A stretch of DNA of 64,000 bases from Arthrobacter methylotrophus (GCF_039539965.1 NZ_BAABED010000001.1:1736001-1800000); one strand, 5' to 3'. Counted from the stretch's first letter, positions 42,624-50,561 are shown. Notes: a model not told the origin generated them from the sequence alone. Program-made: numbers and translations.

Positions 42624-43766
42624 ATGGCTGTCAAACTAACTCAATCGGAAGCCCTGGACCGCTTTCGCGACCGACACAGCGACACCTACAACTACTCCGC
42701 CGTGGAGTACCGCCAGGCGCACCGGGTAGTAACGGTAATTTGTAAAGAACACGGCCCGTTCGGCGTCAAGCCGATCAAACACTGGAAGGGTCAGGGGTGC
42801 CCTGACTGCAGAAACAACTTCCTTGCAGTCGAGGAAGTGCTCGAACGGTTCCGGGCGGCTCACGGAAGTCGCTTCGATTACTCGGCGTTCGTCTATGCTG
42901 GCCAGCACACGAAATCCGAAATTATTTGCCGGCAGCACGGCCCATTCCAGCACACTCCGCAGCTTCATTGGAGCGGTCACGTCGGCTGCGGGCCATGTCA
43001 AGAAAAGACTCTCACAGCCGAGGAATGCCTCTCGCGCTTCCGCGCCAAGCACGGCAACAGGTTCGATTACTCGAAGGTTGTCTTCACACGGGCCACCAAA
43101 CCCGTCGTGATTATCTGCCCCGTACATGGTGAATTCAGAATGGTACCGATTAATCACTGGCTGAGCAGTGCAGGCTGCAAAAGGTGCTATGACCTATCAC
43201 GGCGCCTCACTACGGACCAGGTTGTGGGACGCTTCGTGGAGGTCCACGGCACCTCTTACTCCTACTCCCGCTTCGTTTACGTTGAGATGCACACCGTAGG
43301 AATCGTCACATGCAAGCTCCACGGCGACTTTCCGATGTCGCCAGCCAACCACCTCACCCGCCACGGGTGCCCGTCGTGCTGGCAGAACACGGCATCCAAG
43401 CCCGAGATTGCCTGGCTCGCAGCTATCGCAGAAGCCACAGGCTGGCTGCATGACGGGGCAGTCAAAATGCCTGCCGTAACTGGCGTTGTCGACTCCGTGT
43501 TCGAGCATCCGAATCTCGGAAAGATCGTCATCGAATACGACGGAAACTACTGGCACAGCCGCCCGGGAGACCTTGATCGAGATACAGCCAAGACGGCAAG
43601 GCTGATTGAATCCGGATTTCCCGTAGCCCGGCTTCGGGCCATCAGTAAAGACAAGCCTCCCCTTGCCGATGTACCAGGTGCAGTCAACGTTTTTATTTCC
43701 GAATGGCCCGACTCCGCGGGAGTGCAAGCCGTTGTGGCAGCACTCAACAGAATGAAGGCCCCGTAA
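42624..43766 (+). CDS. Zinc-finger DUF723-repeat protein with Vsr-like nuclease domain
   Basis: 380 residues. Four DUF723-type repeats of about 60-70 residues, each F...H...YDYS...Y, then C..HG.F...P..HW...GC..C; the Cys and His probably bind zinc and DNA. Residues about 275-380 are a PD-(D/E)XK/Vsr-like nuclease (PAVTGVVDSVFEHPNLGKIVIEYDGNYWH, split: Asp, Glu-Tyr-Asp, then D..K.......G and RLRAISKD). This architecture is known from homing-type or defence endonucleases carried by phages. GC is lower than neighbours, indicating independent mobility. Confidence 0.82.
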   Translation: MAVKLTQSEALDRFRDRHSDTYNYSAVEYRQAHRVVTVICKEHGPFGVKPIKHWKGQGCPDCRNNFLAVEEVLERFRAAHGSRFDYSAFVYAGQHTKSEIICRQHGPFQHTPQLHWSGHVGCGPCQEKTLTAEECLSRFRAKHGNRFDYSKVVFTRATKPVVIICPVHGEFRMVPINHWLSSAGCKRCYDLSRRLTTDQVVGRFVEVHGTSYSYSRFVYVEMHTVGIVTCKLHGDFPMSPANHLTRHGCPSCWQNTASKPEIAWLAAIAEATGWLHDGAVKMPAVTGVVDSVFEHPNLGKIVIEYDGNYWHSRPGDLDRDTAKTARLIESGFPVARLRAISKDKPPLADVPGAVNVFISEWPDSAGVQAVVAALNRMKAP

Positions 43767-43907
43767 CTCAAGACGTGAGAAGCCAGAATCCGGAAGGCAC
43801 TGGCAACTGTGGGCAGCGCCTCGGCTTAGAAGTCCCGGGCGGTGAGCGCTGAAAGGCTAGCAAGCAAGAACGGCCTGGATATAGCTAGCCCGGCCACCTC
43901 GACATAG
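43767..43907. other. Short intergenic stretch with inverted repeats
   Basis: No frame with coding bias. GGCTAGC (43853) and GCTAGCC (43883) are inverted, and GGCACTGG, seen beside tRNA-like elements, recurs at 43797. Possibly a further small RNA; nothing definite. Confidence 0.3.
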
Positions 43908-43944
43908 AGAAAGCGGCGGGAGGACATCCTCCCGCCGCTCTTTC
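43908..43944. terminator. Bidirectional terminator between the nuclease and HU genes
   Basis: GAAAGCGGCGGGAGGA / TCCTCCCGCCGCTCTTTC with a 2-nt loop; A/T tracts on both sides. Confidence 0.9.
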
Positions 43945-43951
43945 TGCGTTC

Positions 43952-44236
43952 CTACTTGCTGGCGACGGCGGCCTTCAGTTTCGACCCGGCTGTGAGCTTC
44001 ACGGCGTGGCCGGCTGCGATCTCGATGGTTTCGCCTGTCTGCGGGTTGCGGCCGGTGCGTGCGGCACGGTCGGTGCGCTCCACGGCCAGCCAGCCGGGAA
44101 TGGTGATTTTATCGCCGCTGGATACCGATTCGGCGAATACCTCGAACAGGCCGTCGAGGACCCTGTTCACCTCCGCCTTAGCAGCGCCGGCTTTACCTGC
44201 AACCTGGTCGACCAGCTCTGAACGGTTGATTGCCAT
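43952..44236 (-). CDS. hup: HU-family histone-like DNA-binding protein
   Basis: 94 residues, the usual length for HU/IHF. MAINRSELVDQVAGKAG opening helices, the core KITIPGWLAVERTDRAARTGRNPQTG and the beta arm of HU are all present. It compacts and bends DNA. A plasmid-coded HU could coat the element and lessen its effect on host nucleoid proteins. It lacks the Lys-rich tail of many actinobacterial HU proteins. Confidence 0.92.
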   Translation of the reverse strand: MAINRSELVDQVAGKAGAAKAEVNRVLDGLFEVFAESVSSGDKITIPGWLAVERTDRAARTGRNPQTGETIEIAAGHAVKLTAGSKLKAAVASK

Positions 44237-44326
44237 GGGGGACTCCTCCTAGTTGGTTCTGCCTTTCAGGCAAACTACCACCGGCCAGTGGTACACATTC
44301 TGGCTGCCACGCCGTGATGGCCGTTA

Positions 44327-44731
44327 TTAACTCCTCGGACGTGCCCGCTTGTAGCGGTCGTGGGCTTTGCCGACCTGCTCCTGCCAGAACTCCATCTCAT
44401 CCTGCGCGGAAGGGTCAAAGAAGTGCTCCTGCTCCGCCAGCTTGAAGAATCCTCTGCCGGGGCCGTTCTCGTCGCTCCGCTTCACCAGTGATGTGAGCAT
44501 GAAATCCGGATTGATAGCCCAGTCCTGGATGGCGATTCGGCCCAGGAGCCGACCCATCTCGCCGCGGCCCTGGTCGGTGCTGAGATCAAAGCCGGGCAGC
44601 CCCGTACCTTCCATGAGTTCCTCGTTGAACTTCCCGTAGGTGGTCAGGCCCCCATCACGAGCAACCCGCTTCAGGATCTCGTGCCCCTCGACCAACAGCG
44701 CCTTCAAGTCCGATTCGCTGCGCTCTCCCAT
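44327..44731 (-). CDS. Unknown cytoplasmic protein
   Basis: 134 residues from ATG 44731 with GGGAGGCA upstream. Helical N-terminus (DLKALLVEGHEILKRVARDGGLTTYGKFN, in two segments), central EMGRLLGRIAIQDWAINPDFMLTSLV and a basic end. The mix resembles proteins near restriction or repair functions in Actinobacteria, but I cannot name a family. No class A-C motif upstream. Confidence 0.6.
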   Translation of the reverse strand: MGERSESDLKALLVEGHEILKRVARDGGLTTYGKFNEELMEGTGLPGFDLSTDQGRGEMGRLLGRIAIQDWAINPDFMLTSLVKRSDENGPGRGFFKLAEQEHFFDPSAQDEMEFWQEQVGKAHDRYKRARPRS

Positions 44732-44791
44732 ACTGCCTCCCGTTGCTTCCCGTCCAAAGTAACAGCACCCCGGGGAGCAGGCCGGCAGGCT

Positions 44792-44801
44792 CGGCACACA
44801 T
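44792..44801 (+). promoter_or_regulatory. Class A variant motif
   Basis: CGGCACACAT, about 93 nt before ATG 44895. Confidence 0.55.
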
Positions 44802-44894
44802 GTCGAGCGGCAACCCAGCCCAAACATCCGCCAGAAAGCAATGCCTCATGTCCCTCAGCACGATCAGCGACAGCCTCCAGAGAGGGAACGCATC

Positions 44895-45319
44895 ATGACA
44901 ACCCGCGACCACCGCGACGAACATCCGGGCTGCCGGGCCGTCTGGCACTGGCTTCCGGCCTGCAACCGCTACCGGCTCAGCATGAACCTGATCGCTGCAG
45001 CGACCGAAGACGCCCGCGGGATGCCCGAGGCCGCCCGCGCCGACTGGCTGGACTTCCTGCGCGGGTGGGCCGGTCCCCCTGGCACTTGCGCAGCAAATTC
45101 ATTGCCCACCGTGAGAACTGGCGAGAATTGGAGCTCGAACTCAACCTCGCAGAGGCAGCCTCCCTGGCCAGGTTGGCGGGGGAGAAGTACCTGGCAGGCC
45201 GGACCGTCGAACAGGCCGCCGACGACGAATGGCGGCTCAAACGCCAGCGGCTCGCACTCGAGGTGCTCTACGTCTACAAGGCGCCGATTCCGGAGTACGA
45301 ACCGGTGGAGGCTGGGTAG
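44895..45319 (+). pseudogene. Small protein gene with a -1 frameshift in a C-run at 45078
   Basis: ATG 44895 opens MTTRDHRDEHPGCRAVWHWL and continues to LDFLRGWAGP. Then the -1 frame carries the natural continuation (WHLRSKFIAHRENWRELELE, LAGRTVEQAADDEWRLKRQR) to TAG 45319. Adding one C to the five-C run at about 45080 restores a helical protein of about 142 residues. GAGAGGGA lies before the start. Could be an assembly indel; function unknown. Confidence 0.6.
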
Positions 45320-45333
45320 CGCGGGTACTGCAT

Positions 45334-45343
45334 CCGCACACAT
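45334..45343 (+). promoter_or_regulatory. Class A leaderless promoter motif
   Basis: CCGCACACAT, 7 nt before ATG 45351. Confidence 0.8.
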
Positions 45344-45350
45344 GAATGGC

Positions 45351-45671
45351 ATGACTGCTGAAAGAATCGAGAACGCCCTGGCGATTGCCGCCGCCGCACG
45401 CGAGCTGCCAATGCCGTGGCTGGTCCAGACTGACTTCCCCGCCAGGAAGGTCGTCACGGACTCGTTCCGCGACGCGCTGGGCAAACTTCCGGAATCAGAG
45501 TCCTATGAGTGGAGTATGGTCCGCCACGCGCTGCAGGCCATCGTGGACGGGCCCGACCCGCGCAGTGGTTTCTTCGAGGACCAGGCCATCCGAGCCGCCG
45601 CGCAGCTGCACGATCTCGCGCTCAAAGAGCTGACAACCCGGCTCGCCAACTCCTCCGACAGGGGCTACTAG
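45351..45671 (+). CDS. Small helical protein, first copy of a duplication
   Basis: 106 residues from ATG 45351. Contains ELPMPWLVQTDFPARKVVTD and LQAIVDGPDPRSGFFEDQAI, which reappear in altered form in the next stretch. Mostly helical, no known family. Leaderless class A gene. Confidence 0.65.
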   Translation: MTAERIENALAIAAAARELPMPWLVQTDFPARKVVTDSFRDALGKLPESESYEWSMVRHALQAIVDGPDPRSGFFEDQAIRAAAQLHDLALKELTTRLANSSDRGY

Positions 45672-46133
45672 CGGGGCGACAGTACGCCAAAGCCGCCCAG
45701 CACCTGCCGATGGCATGGCTGGCCCAAGCTGAGTTCCCCGCCAGGCCACTCGTGAAGGACTCTTTCCAGGAAGCCCTGGATGGACTGCCCGAGCCCGCCG
45801 GCTACCAGGAGAGCCTGGTCCGCTCCGCGCCGCAGACCATCGTCGACGGTGTTGACCCGCGGCGGCAGCTTCCAGGTGCAGGCCATCCGCTCCGCGGCCC
45901 AGTTCGACGACCGCGTAGTTGCTGCTGCGCTGGAGCCGAAGGTGAAGAAGGTCAGGGTCCGCAAGGGCTCGGTCACCCACCGGTACGCCGGCGGCCTGTT
46001 CGGGCGGGATTCCTACGATCACCGCGAAGTCCTCGACAAGGGCAAGGACTGGGTCAACTATGTCCACATCGACGGTCCGTGGGCCGGCATCGGGTGGACT
46101 TGCAACGGCGACCTGCAAGAACTCGTGCCGTAA
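45672..46133 (+). pseudogene. Decayed second copy of the 45351 gene, with extra domain
   Basis: QHLPMAWLAQAEFPARPLVK and QTIVDGVDPR align with the previous gene, but no start codon remains. The frame shifts near 45860 (two bases missing or one extra) before SFQVQAIRSAAQFDDRVVAA. After the duplicated part comes a region absent from copy one: RKGSVTHRYAGGLFGRDSYD, VNYVHIDGPWAGIGWTCNGD. Probably a tandem duplicate or an older full-length gene now inactive. Confidence 0.6.
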
Positions 46134-46212
46134 TTCGTCCCGGAGGACTGCATCCTTGGCCAGGACTGATAGCGACGGTAGCCTACTTCCCACTGGCCAT
46201 AATTGCCCTCCG

Positions 46213-46872
46213 CTATAAGTCAGGCCCGTCGTTCATTGCTGGCGATGCCTGAGTAGGTGCAAACCGTTCTCTTTCAGCTTCCTCGTCGTGCAACTTCTCC
46301 TCGGCCCGCCGGTCTGCTCTCCTCGCGAAATAGTCTGCGCGCAGGCCAAAAATGACCGGTATCAGAAGCGTCACAGAGAACTCGATGATTGAGAGCCATG
46401 TGGGCAACTCCTGTTTCGCGTTGGCGGCAAACACTACGACGATGAGGGCTATGAAAAACAGGACGTGGGCTGCCAGCGGAACGCTGCTCTGTGCTTTCTG
46501 GAAATCCTTTTCACTTAGCCTGATTCCCTCACCGATAGGTGCCCTTCTTCCTGCGTAGGCGGCCCCTTCCAGATTTGCCAAAGCTTCATTGCGACGACCA
46601 GCGGCTCTTGCCAGCGACTCCCTGGCGGCGTACTCCTTTTCGTCTTCGATTCGGACCATGTTTTCAAGCGCGGTCAACGCCTCCCGGAATTCTGCTTCGA
46701 CGACAATCTTGCGTGTCCTGAAAGCGTCGTCGGATTCTGTCTTTCCCTGTCTCATATCGCGGAGTTTTCTCTCGTACGTCTGGACTTGTTCGGCCCGCAC
46801 TGTGCTCAGTCGCTTGATTTCTTTCGCGGACCGGGTGAGTGCCATTCTGTGGCCGGCGGTTTCGTTTTCCAC
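46213..46872 (-). CDS. Coiled-coil membrane protein, unknown
   Basis: 219 residues from GTG 46872 with AAGGAG 7 nt upstream; the longer frame to 47004 would enter the RNA promoter region. Long charged helices rich in Arg/Lys/Glu (about 10-110) form probable coiled coil. Two transmembrane helices follow (about 130-150 and 160-180), then a basic RADYFARRADRRAEEK tail. GC is clearly lower than the window average, suggesting separate origin. No family recognised. Confidence 0.65.
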   Translation of the reverse strand: MENETAGHRMALTRSAKEIKRLSTVRAEQVQTYERKLRDMRQGKTESDDAFRTRKIVVEAEFREALTALENMVRIEDEKEYAARESLARAAGRRNEALANLEGAAYAGRRAPIGEGIRLSEKDFQKAQSSVPLAAHVLFFIALIVVVFAANAKQELPTWLSIIEFSVTLLIPVIFGLRADYFARRADRRAEEKLHDEEAERERFAPTQASPAMNDGPDL

Positions 46873-46996
46873 AGCGACTCCTTGGCAAGGTTTCCAGCAT
46901 GTCTGGCCATTAAGCCCCTTGGAGCCTGAAATCGTAAAGGTGCCGGGACGGAGACGTCCTATCCTGCCGGAGAAGTGGTGAGGGTTCTTTCCGGCG

Positions 46997-47006
46997 CCGT
47001 ACACAT
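46997..47006 (+). promoter_or_regulatory. Class A variant at the head of the tRNA-like cluster
   Basis: CCGTACACAT; no protein start follows and about 920 nt of structured non-coding sequence begins here. Confidence 0.6.
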
Positions 47007-47024
47007 GATGGTCAGAGAGGGGTC

Positions 47025-47092
47025 GGGCTAACTACCCGGCAGGGCTGATGTGGAACCTCACCCGAGGGCCGGTTCGATTCCGGAATAGTCCA
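47025..47092 (+). ncRNA. tRNA-like element 1
   Basis: T arm GCCGG, TTCGATT, CCGGA and 3' end ATAGTCCA; the 5' GGGCTAA can pair with six of seven bases. Only 68 nt, with no regular anticodon arm. A 6-bp hairpin with a 7-nt loop (GTCGGG, CTAACTA, CCCGGC) overlaps its 5' side and is an alternative fold. Confidence 0.35.
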
Positions 47093-47265
47093 CGCTGAAC
47101 CGCAAAGCTCGCTGACGGCGGTTCGTGACCAGCGGGAGTAAGCTCCCCGTTTTTGGCGGTCGCACAAATGCAAGTCAGCAGCGAAGGAGCCCCGTTACGG
47201 CCCCGTGCGGTTGGCCTGGTCCCGGCAGGAACAGGCTTCGAAAGACCTCACGCTAAATGAATGGC

Positions 47266-47367
47266 TGCAGGGAAGGCGTCCATGGCGACGCCCGGTACCG
47301 AGAGGTCACCGGCCTTGGCCCGTCTGCCGGCGGGCCGGGTAGGCGGGTTCGAGCCCCGCTCCTGCTA
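47266..47367 (+). ncRNA. tRNA-like element 2, oversized
   Basis: 102 nt. Perfect T arm GCGGG, TTCGAGC, CCCGC, and 3' TCCTGCT pairing with 5' TGCAGGG (six of seven). Between them three hairpins: GGCGTC/GACGCC (6 bp), a stem closed by a GAGA tetraloop where the anticodon arm should be, and GGCCCG/CGGGCC as a long variable arm. An alternative 5' partner GGCAGGA lies at 47224. Confidence 0.4.
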
Positions 47368-47391
47368 CGAAGCATCGCGAGGTGCTCCCAC

Positions 47392-47468
47392 GTCCGTAAT
47401 TGGTGGGAAAACGCCGGGGTCGTCTAGCCCCTTAGACAGGCGTGCCGGTTCGAACCCGGCTGCGGGCA
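47392..47468 (+). tRNA. tRNA-like element 3, possible tRNA-Asp with variant loop
   Basis: 77 nt. Acceptor GTCCGTA / TGCGGGC pairs fully (two G-U). D arm GGTG, GGAAAA, CGCC. Anticodon arm GGGG, TCGTCTAG, CCCC with an 8-nt loop containing GTC. T arm GCCGG, TTCGAAC, CCGGC; discriminator A, no CCA. The C before GTC and 8-nt loop are abnormal. Confidence 0.45.
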
Positions 47469-47551
47469 CGAAGAATACCTGCTGTCCTCCGGGGCGGGGG
47501 CTTCACGGGTGGTGCCAACCATCCGCGGCGACGGCCGGAACAAAAACTGGC

Positions 47552-47626
47552 AGCCTCATAGCTCAATTGGCAGAGCGCCGGTCCGGCTGTGGCTGGAGGT
47601 TGCGGGTTCAAGTCCCGCTGAGGCAA
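47552..47626 (+). tRNA. tRNA-like element 4
   Basis: 75 nt. Acceptor GCCTCA / TGAGGC, D arm GCTC, AATTGGCA, GAGC (normal, with GG), T arm GCGGG, TTCAAGT, CCCGC. The anticodon arm is CCGGTC, CGGCTGT, GGCTGG: six pairs, with G at position 33 and GCT (Ser codons AGC/AGU) in the anticodon place. Closest to a standard tRNA in this cluster apart from that loop. Confidence 0.5.
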
Positions 47627-47772
47627 CGGGGAGTCGTCCGTCTCGCACACGCGCCGGCCCTCAAGCAGTCCCCGCTGATGTCCGGCAAGCCCAGGGGTGT
47701 GCGTGGGCAGAGAAAGAGTGCCACCATGCGTCGGCGGGGACTGCGATACGGGATGCTCGCATAGAGCGGTGT

Positions 47773-47843
47773 CCGGTACATGACGGCGAGGGCCGGGAAG
47801 GCAATGGCTGACCGCTGGCTTCGATGCCAGCTTGATGTACCGG
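47773..47843 (+). ncRNA. tRNA-like element 5 with 9-bp terminal stem
   Basis: CCGGTACAT pairs perfectly with ATGTACCGG; inside is a T-like arm GCTGGC, TTCGAT, GCCAGC with a 6-nt loop and a GCC, GGGAA, GGC hairpin. No anticodon arm of normal form. Its 3' end overlaps element 6. Confidence 0.4.
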
Positions 47844-47916
47844 GGCAGCACCGCCATCGGGTGAATGCACCGGGCCTATGCCCCGGAGAAGCACGGTTCG
47901 AATCCGGCGCGTCCCA
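47842..47916 (+). tRNA. tRNA-like element 6
   Basis: 75 nt. Anticodon arm CCGGG, CCTATGC, CCCGG (5 bp, 7-nt loop; TAT in anticodon position, C instead of U33). T arm CACGG, TTCGAAT, CCGGC (three solid pairs), 3' GCGTCCCA; acceptor pairing with GGGGCAG is five of seven. Confidence 0.4.
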
Positions 47917-47981
47917 CGGTCACTCTTCACGCGCTCCGTTCCGGTAGTCTCCGTGAAGACATCAATCGATCTGGGGGAAAC

Positions 47982-48389
47982 TTGCGCGCATCATTCTCTG
48001 TTCTGGCAGCCACCGTACTCTTGGTCGCCGGCTGTTCGGCAGCCTCTACGGGCGGTTCTGCGGCACCCTCGGCGCCGTCGATCAAATCGGCTTCCGGGAC
48101 AATAGTCGGAAGCATTGTGGTGTTGAAGAATAACTTCTTCAGCGACTACAGAGAGCAATGCGGGGACTGGTCAATAACCGGATCTACCTCTGACTTTGTC
48201 ACTTACGGTGAATGCCCGGGCACTCCGGCTTACTTCTGGCTTTTCGACAGTCCTGCACAACGCGACGCATACATGAGCAAGATCCGCGAGAAGAAGTTGC
48301 CGCTTCTTGTCAGTGACACTTGGGTGATCGCCTCCAGCTTGAACCTGGAAGCAGCACAGAGGGACATCGGCGGAGCCATCAACCCGTAG
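47982..48389 (+). CDS. Lipoprotein, unknown function
   Basis: 135 residues from TTG 47982 with GGGGGAAA upstream. Signal peptide with lipobox (VLLVAGC, Cys near residue 17), Ser/Ala-rich linker, then a small domain with two Cys (YREQCGDWSITG, VTYGECPGTPAYFWLFDS). Low GC relative to the window and no class motif, like the lipoproteins at 11007 and 35552. Surface exposed. Confidence 0.7.
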   Translation: MRASFSVLAATVLLVAGCSAASTGGSAAPSAPSIKSASGTIVGSIVVLKNNFFSDYREQCGDWSITGSTSDFVTYGECPGTPAYFWLFDSPAQRDAYMSKIREKKLPLLVSDTWVIASSLNLEAAQRDIGGAINP

Positions 48390-48400
48390 TGTTCAGTGCA

Positions 48401-48437
48401 GCACCTAGGTGGATAACGGACCGATCCACCTAGGTGC
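48401..48437. repeat. Perfect 14-bp inverted repeat between convergent genes
   Basis: GCACCTAGGTGGAT and its exact complement, 9-nt spacer, no T-run. Each arm contains the palindrome CCTAGG. It may be a terminator or a protein-binding/recombination site. Confidence 0.6.
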
Positions 48438-48468
48438 AATAGCGGATCAGCTGTTTGGTCCTGGCCGT

Positions 48469-49005
48469 TCAGGCGCAGTCGTCGCAGATCCCCGTGGCGG
48501 GCAGCTGGATGCCGTGGACGGCGCAGACTGGCTTCGGCCTGGGGGCTTCTTTCTTCGGCGGATTGACCTTGGCTTCGTAGACCGGGGTCAGCTGGGGGAC
48601 CGCGTCGGCCGGGACATCCGGGCAGTAAGCCCGATAGCACTCCAGCCTCTCAGCAGCGGCGGCCCGTTCTCGCTCCAGCGTGCTCCCCGGTACCTCCTTG
48701 CCGGCGGCCCGCAGCACCGCGTCGAACCCGGGGCCGACCGTACCGTCCGTGGAGCTGACCACCAGGGACGACAGGGCCGGCAGATTCCGCTCACGACAGA
48801 GATGGATGACCCGGTTGAGCAGCTTCGAGCTCAGGTTACGGACCAGCATGTCGGTGCGGACGCCGGTGATGTCGAAGACACGGGTGGCGAGGTCCTTGTA
48901 GGTGATGTGGTCGTTGTAGGTCCGGGCTACCCCCTGCAGCACGGGCACAGCCGCCTCAGCCCAGCCGTCGAGAGAATCCTGGAAAGGAGTTCTGTGATCC
49001 GGCAC
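48469..49005 (-). CDS. Unknown protein with C-terminal zinc-finger-like motif
   Basis: 178 residues from GTG 49005 with AGAGGGA upstream. The N-terminal domain (VLQGVARTYNDHITYKDLAT, VRNLSSKLLNRVIHLCRER, LPALSSLVV) looks like a winged helix, a pattern I have seen in actinobacterial proteins of unknown role. The end PVCAVHGIQL, then GICDDC offers a Cys/His zinc site. Possibly DNA-binding. Somewhat separate context; no class motif. Confidence 0.65.
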   Translation of the reverse strand: MPDHRTPFQDSLDGWAEAAVPVLQGVARTYNDHITYKDLATRVFDITGVRTDMLVRNLSSKLLNRVIHLCRERNLPALSSLVVSSTDGTVGPGFDAVLRAAGKEVPGSTLERERAAAAERLECYRAYCPDVPADAVPQLTPVYEAKVNPPKKEAPRPKPVCAVHGIQLPATGICDDCA

Positions 49006-49192
49006 GATCCCTCTTTCGTCAGTGGGGCCAACCCCCAGATGAATCGTAGCGGAGCCTGGAGAGCAGGCCCGGGCCGGCCTCCTTGCCCGCGGCCGATTCG
49101 CTTGGCAAAGGCACCATCCAGCACCTGGCAGCCTAACCGCCCCGGATCACCTGCCCCGTTAGGATGCAAGAAACCGGACGACAGGGGAAACG

Positions 49193-49780
49193 ATGAGCGG
49201 CAAGCAGGACAAACGGCCAAGCGATGAGGACCTGCAGTTTCTCGCCGAGATGGGCATGACCGAGGTCGAGCCCGGCCGGTGGGTTTCCGGATGGCAGGCC
49301 GGCGATCCCGGCACGCAGGAGTGGTTCGATAGCATCGGCACCGAAGGCCAGGAACAGCTGGACCTGCTTATGCGCGCGGGGCGCGTCCAGAACGAATTCG
49401 ACATGGAACAAACAGGTTCTGACACCGCCGCGAGCGTTCAGATGATCACTGAAGGGCCGCTTGCCACGACCCCACCCGGCCACAATTCCGTTCTGACCGC
49501 GTTCGTGGCCGTACGTCGCGACGCCCAGGAAGCATTCGACGCCCTCGACGGCAAGGCTATCGAAACCGCTTTCGACGAGATGTTCGAAAAGTACGAGACC
49601 ATGCTCCCCCAGGACGCTTTGGCCGCTGCGCTCCGCTCGTTGGGTGTCAAGTGCAAGACCATCAACCTCGACGCCATGACGGCTGGGCCAGAAGGTCCCG
49701 ATCCACGCGACTACCCGGGCTTCCGGGCCGCCGTGGTCCACATCGAGGGCGGCATCCGAAACTGGATCGACCCTGCCTGA
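49193..49780 (+). CDS. Acidic protein, unknown
   Basis: 195 residues from ATG 49193 (GGGGAAACG upstream). Acidic, helical C-terminal half (LTAFVAVRRDAQEAFDALDG, AFDEMFEKYETMLPQD), no signal peptide or membrane segment. No family recognised. Single gene, followed after 100 bp by a class B motif. Confidence 0.65.
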   Translation: MSGKQDKRPSDEDLQFLAEMGMTEVEPGRWVSGWQAGDPGTQEWFDSIGTEGQEQLDLLMRAGRVQNEFDMEQTGSDTAASVQMITEGPLATTPPGHNSVLTAFVAVRRDAQEAFDALDGKAIETAFDEMFEKYETMLPQDALAAALRSLGVKCKTINLDAMTAGPEGPDPRDYPGFRAAVVHIEGGIRNWIDPA

Positions 49781-49880
49781 CCCGGAAAATGACGCCTCAG
49801 CTGGTTGGGACCGCACTGAAGATCCGGGCCGTCGACAGGTACATCCACCCGCCACCGACCAACACGCATTCTGGTTGAGG

Positions 49881-49904
49881 CCCGTCGGCTGCCGGACCGC
49901 ATAG
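49881..49904 (+). promoter_or_regulatory. Class B promoter-like motif
   Basis: CCCGTCGGC, 8 nt, CGCATAG, 55 nt before GTG 49960. Confidence 0.75.
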
Positions 49905-49959
49905 GAACACCAGCGGCCACCATCCGAGCGCCGTGGAACCAGACCAGGAAGGCCCGCTT

Positions 49960-50349
49960 GTGAGCCGAGAAAGAACCGGGAACGTGGTGCTTGAGCCACT
50001 GCCCGCTACGGCCTTGACCGCCCAGGAAGCCCGCGACCATATGAGCGTCCTCGAGAGGCTTGTCACCCGGGCCGCCTTCGACAAGAAGACCGCCGTGACC
50101 GTCCGGTGCTACAACAACGAGGTCATGAGCCGCGAATACGCCCGCGAGCTGTTCCGCCTCATAACTTCCGAATACGGTGTCCCCAAGGCCCGGTTTATTT
50201 CGCCGACCCTGGATGGAGCGGCTCACCTGTTCGATGCGGCCGCCGACGCCGGCAGACCCGAAGCACTTGCCGTCTTCACCATGGATGACGTGCGCACCGG
50301 GGTGCATTGCAAATCTCTGCAGCAGTACCTGACCACCCTCGGGTACTAG
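49960..50349 (+). CDS. Unknown protein under class B control
   Basis: 129 residues from GTG 49960, with AGGAAGG 8 nt upstream; an in-frame GTG start further up is less likely. Alpha/beta protein with AVTVRCYNNEVMSREYAREL and KARFISPTLDGAAHLFDAAAD. No motif recognised. Its promoter class groups it with replication and nucleotide genes. Confidence 0.65.
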   Translation: MSRERTGNVVLEPLPATALTAQEARDHMSVLERLVTRAAFDKKTAVTVRCYNNEVMSREYARELFRLITSEYGVPKARFISPTLDGAAHLFDAAADAGRPEALAVFTMDDVRTGVHCKSLQQYLTTLGY

Positions 50350-50372
50350 GCCGGGGCGCCAGATCGCGGTTG

Positions 50373-50382
50373 CCGCACACAT
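50373..50382 (+). promoter_or_regulatory. Class A promoter of the tRNA-Arg transcript
   Basis: CCGCACACAT; no coding start follows before the tRNA at 50562. Confidence 0.65.
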
Positions 50383-50561
50383 GAAAGATGTACCGGGCCA
50401 CTGAGCAAGCCCGGACCGAGGGAGTCGGCCTGCCAGGGCTCCCGGGACTCATACTGGCCGGTCGTGGACCCCTGTGCCACGGAGCGCCGGACATCACCCC
50501 ATCGTGGGCGTCCGGGGCAGAGGTTCGGTGCTACCACCGTATTGATCTGCACACCGGGCAC

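Noticed and set aside
47261..47930. Several 60-170-codon frames on both strands
   Set aside because: They overlap the tRNA-like elements and have no consistent coding bias.
46997..47930. tmRNA or RNase P RNA
   Set aside because: No tag frame or tmRNA acceptor end, and no conserved RNase P core segments.
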